Shown one piece after another: positions 5,676 through 6,446 of a stretch of DNA of 6,446 bases (within the stretch, counting starts at the first letter, position 1; every line of letters starts with the position of its first letter). The notes beneath the pieces are model-generated. The model was given only the letters and a program-made list of their open reading frames with translations, was not told where the DNA came from and searched no databases. Origin of the DNA: BTRF01 sp036986255 (GTDB lineage: Bacteria > Patescibacteriota > WWE3 > 9FT-COMBO-53-11); NCBI GenBank assembly GCA_036986255.1, contig BTRF01000035.1, positions 1-6,446 on the forward strand. Reading direction: 5' to 3'. The position numbers were made by a program, and so were the translations under genes.

Positions 5676-5677
5676 AT

Positions 5678-5917
5678 ATGCCTCATCTAAAAAGTGCCGC
5701 CAAAAATTTAAGAAAGAGCCGGAAGCGGGCTGAAGAGAACCGCCGCATTAAAGAGCAGGTCAAAAAGCTCCTGAGAGGTCCCGTTAACGCCCAAACCCTG
5801 CCAAGTCTCTACAAGGCCATCGACAAAGCGGTCAAGCGCAAACTCTTCTCGGAAAATAAAGCCGCCCGTCTAAAAAGTCAGCTGGCCAAGAAGCTGGCAA
5901 AGGACACAACCTCATGA
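5678..5917 (+). CDS. rpsT: Small ribosomal subunit protein bS20
   Basis: Ribosomal protein S20, which binds 16S rRNA early in assembly of the small subunit. The 79-residue product is highly basic and helical. It has the family N terminus MPHLKSAAKNLRKSRKRAEENRR and the later segment LYKAIDKAVKRKLFSENKAARLKSQLAKKL, which matches the usual pattern of an alternating charged helix with the conserved NKAAR(L)KS. It is slightly shorter than typical S20 (about 87). The ATG at 5678 is chosen because homology begins there. The frame stays open back to a GTG at 5600, but those 26 residues are translated from the heptad element and do not resemble S20. No Shine-Dalgarno precedes the ATG; the last repeat unit ends 2 nt away. 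The gene diverges from murJ and is followed by a PilN-like gene. Confidence 0.93.
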   Translation: MPHLKSAAKNLRKSRKRAEENRRIKEQVKKLLRGPVNAQTLPSLYKAIDKAVKRKLFSENKAARLKSQLAKKLAKDTTS

Positions 5918-5920
5918 TCG

Positions 5921-5942
5921 CTACTCGCGTCAGACGCGATAG
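5921..5942 (+). other. Hairpin between rpsT and the PilN-like gene
   Basis: A near-perfect inverted repeat, TCGCGTC-A-GACGCGA (5925-5939), is extended by CTA/TAG pairs with one bulged C. It starts 4 nt after the rpsT stop codon and ends 21 nt before the next start codon. No T run follows, so it is not an ordinary intrinsic terminator. It could be an RNA processing or stability element, or a protein-binding site. Confidence 0.5.
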
Positions 5943-5963
5943 AAGCAAGTGAAAGGGATAACT

Positions 5964-6446
5964 ATGGAGAAACAAGGGATTGAGCTCCTCCCCAAACCCA
6001 TCCCAAGCGGAAGAAGTGCAGCCATCTCAACCTGGACGAGAACGGTCGGAATACCTCTCATCATCGGCCTCCAGCTCCTCTTCCTGGCCACTTTCGCCTT
6101 CCGGGCCAAATTGGAGATCGATCTGAGGAATCTTGCCCCATCTATAGAAAAAAAGGAAAGCATCCTCTTCCAGTCAGAGGAGTTCGAAGAAGCCTTCCGC
6201 AATGCCCAAGCCAGGTTAGAACTAATCGCTAAAACCCGGGACGATCTCTGCTACTCCTGCGCCGTTCAAAAGATTGAAGAGCTCTCCCCATCCGGGGTTA
6301 CGCTTACCTTCCTTTCCCTTAAAGGAGCGGAGTTGGATATCTCTGCCGAAGCAGCGCGGGGAACCTCCTTTGCTACCTTCGTGGCTAAAATTCTTGAGGA
6401 AGAGACAATCCGGGAGGCGGCCATAACTTCAGGAAGCCTAAGTCGG
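5964..6446 (+). CDS. pilN: PilN-like type IV pilus inner-membrane assembly protein (5' part)
   Basis: An open frame of 161 codons running off the right edge without a stop. It begins at an ATG preceded by AAAGGG with 6-nt spacing. The N terminus carries IELLPKP (residues 6-12), close to the INLLP motif by which PilN tails bind cytoplasmic PilM. One membrane helix follows at about 28-47 (TVGIPLIIGLQLLFLATFAF), then a charged, probably coiled-coil stretch (48-95). After that comes a PilN-type domain starting at IEELSPSGVTLTFLSLKGAELDI (104-126). This layout and membrane topology are those of PilN, which with PilM and PilO forms the alignment platform of type IV pili. The assignment rests on motif and architecture rather than strong sequence identity, and GspL-like or other PilN-domain proteins remain possible. 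CYSC at 96-99 is unusual here. More pilus genes are expected to the right. Confidence 0.72.
   Translation, partial: MEKQGIELLPKPIPSGRSAAISTWTRTVGIPLIIGLQLLFLATFAFRAKLEIDLRNLAPSIEKKESILFQSEEFEEAFRNAQARLELIAKTRDDLCYSCAVQKIEELSPSGVTLTFLSLKGAELDISAEAARGTSFATFVAKILEEETIREAAITSGSLSR

Noticed and set aside
5600..5677. N-terminal extension of S20 from a GTG at 5600
   Set aside because: The 26 extra residues are a translation of the heptad element and have no likeness to S20; family homology starts at the ATG at 5678.
5930..6202. Minus-strand 90-codon frame at the right edge
   Set aside because: It is antisense to the PilN-like frame, which has a Shine-Dalgarno, a membrane helix and a coherent domain order.

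Overview
The window looks like a piece of a small-genome bacterial chromosome, most likely Candidate Phyla Radiation (Patescibacteria, possibly the Microgenomates group). That is an inference. It rests on a compact HrcA of about 247 residues, a 79-residue S20, very short or overlapping gene junctions, several genes without a Shine-Dalgarno sequence, and an rpsT / murJ / lepA arrangement next to a PilN-like gene. Base composition is near 50% GC and no horizontally acquired cassette is evident.

Layout. Positions 1-825: hrcA on the minus strand (heat-shock repressor). A perfect 50-bp direct repeat covers its 3' end and is repeated once downstream, at the window edge. Positions 893-938: a strong intrinsic terminator closing the minus-strand genes to its right. 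Positions 939-5567, all minus strand and read right to left: murJ (lipid II flippase), lepA (elongation factor 4, overlapping the murJ 3' end), an MTH1-like Nudix hydrolase 20 bp further on, then a class I SAM methyltransferase with its own good promoter. Positions 5568-5677: a divergent promoter and leader region holding a 7-bp-periodic repeat element. Positions 5678-6446, plus strand: rpsT (ribosomal protein S20) and, after a short hairpin, the start of a PilN-like type IV pilus assembly protein that runs off the right edge.

The genes are mostly housekeeping: cell-wall precursor export, translation, nucleotide-pool sanitation, stress regulation and the start of a pilus locus. They do not form one pathway. 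The most unusual signal is repeat structure. Two elements made of 7-bp units arranged as opposing arrays around a short core sit at 3575-3651, inside the lepA reading frame where they add about 22 codons to the GTPase domain, and at 5574-5675, filling the rpsT leader up to its start codon. Their cores resemble, more weakly, the hairpin in the duplicated hrcA 3' end. This suggests a family of small dispersed elements able to sit in coding and regulatory DNA. No CRISPR array, tRNA, rRNA or transposase gene was seen.
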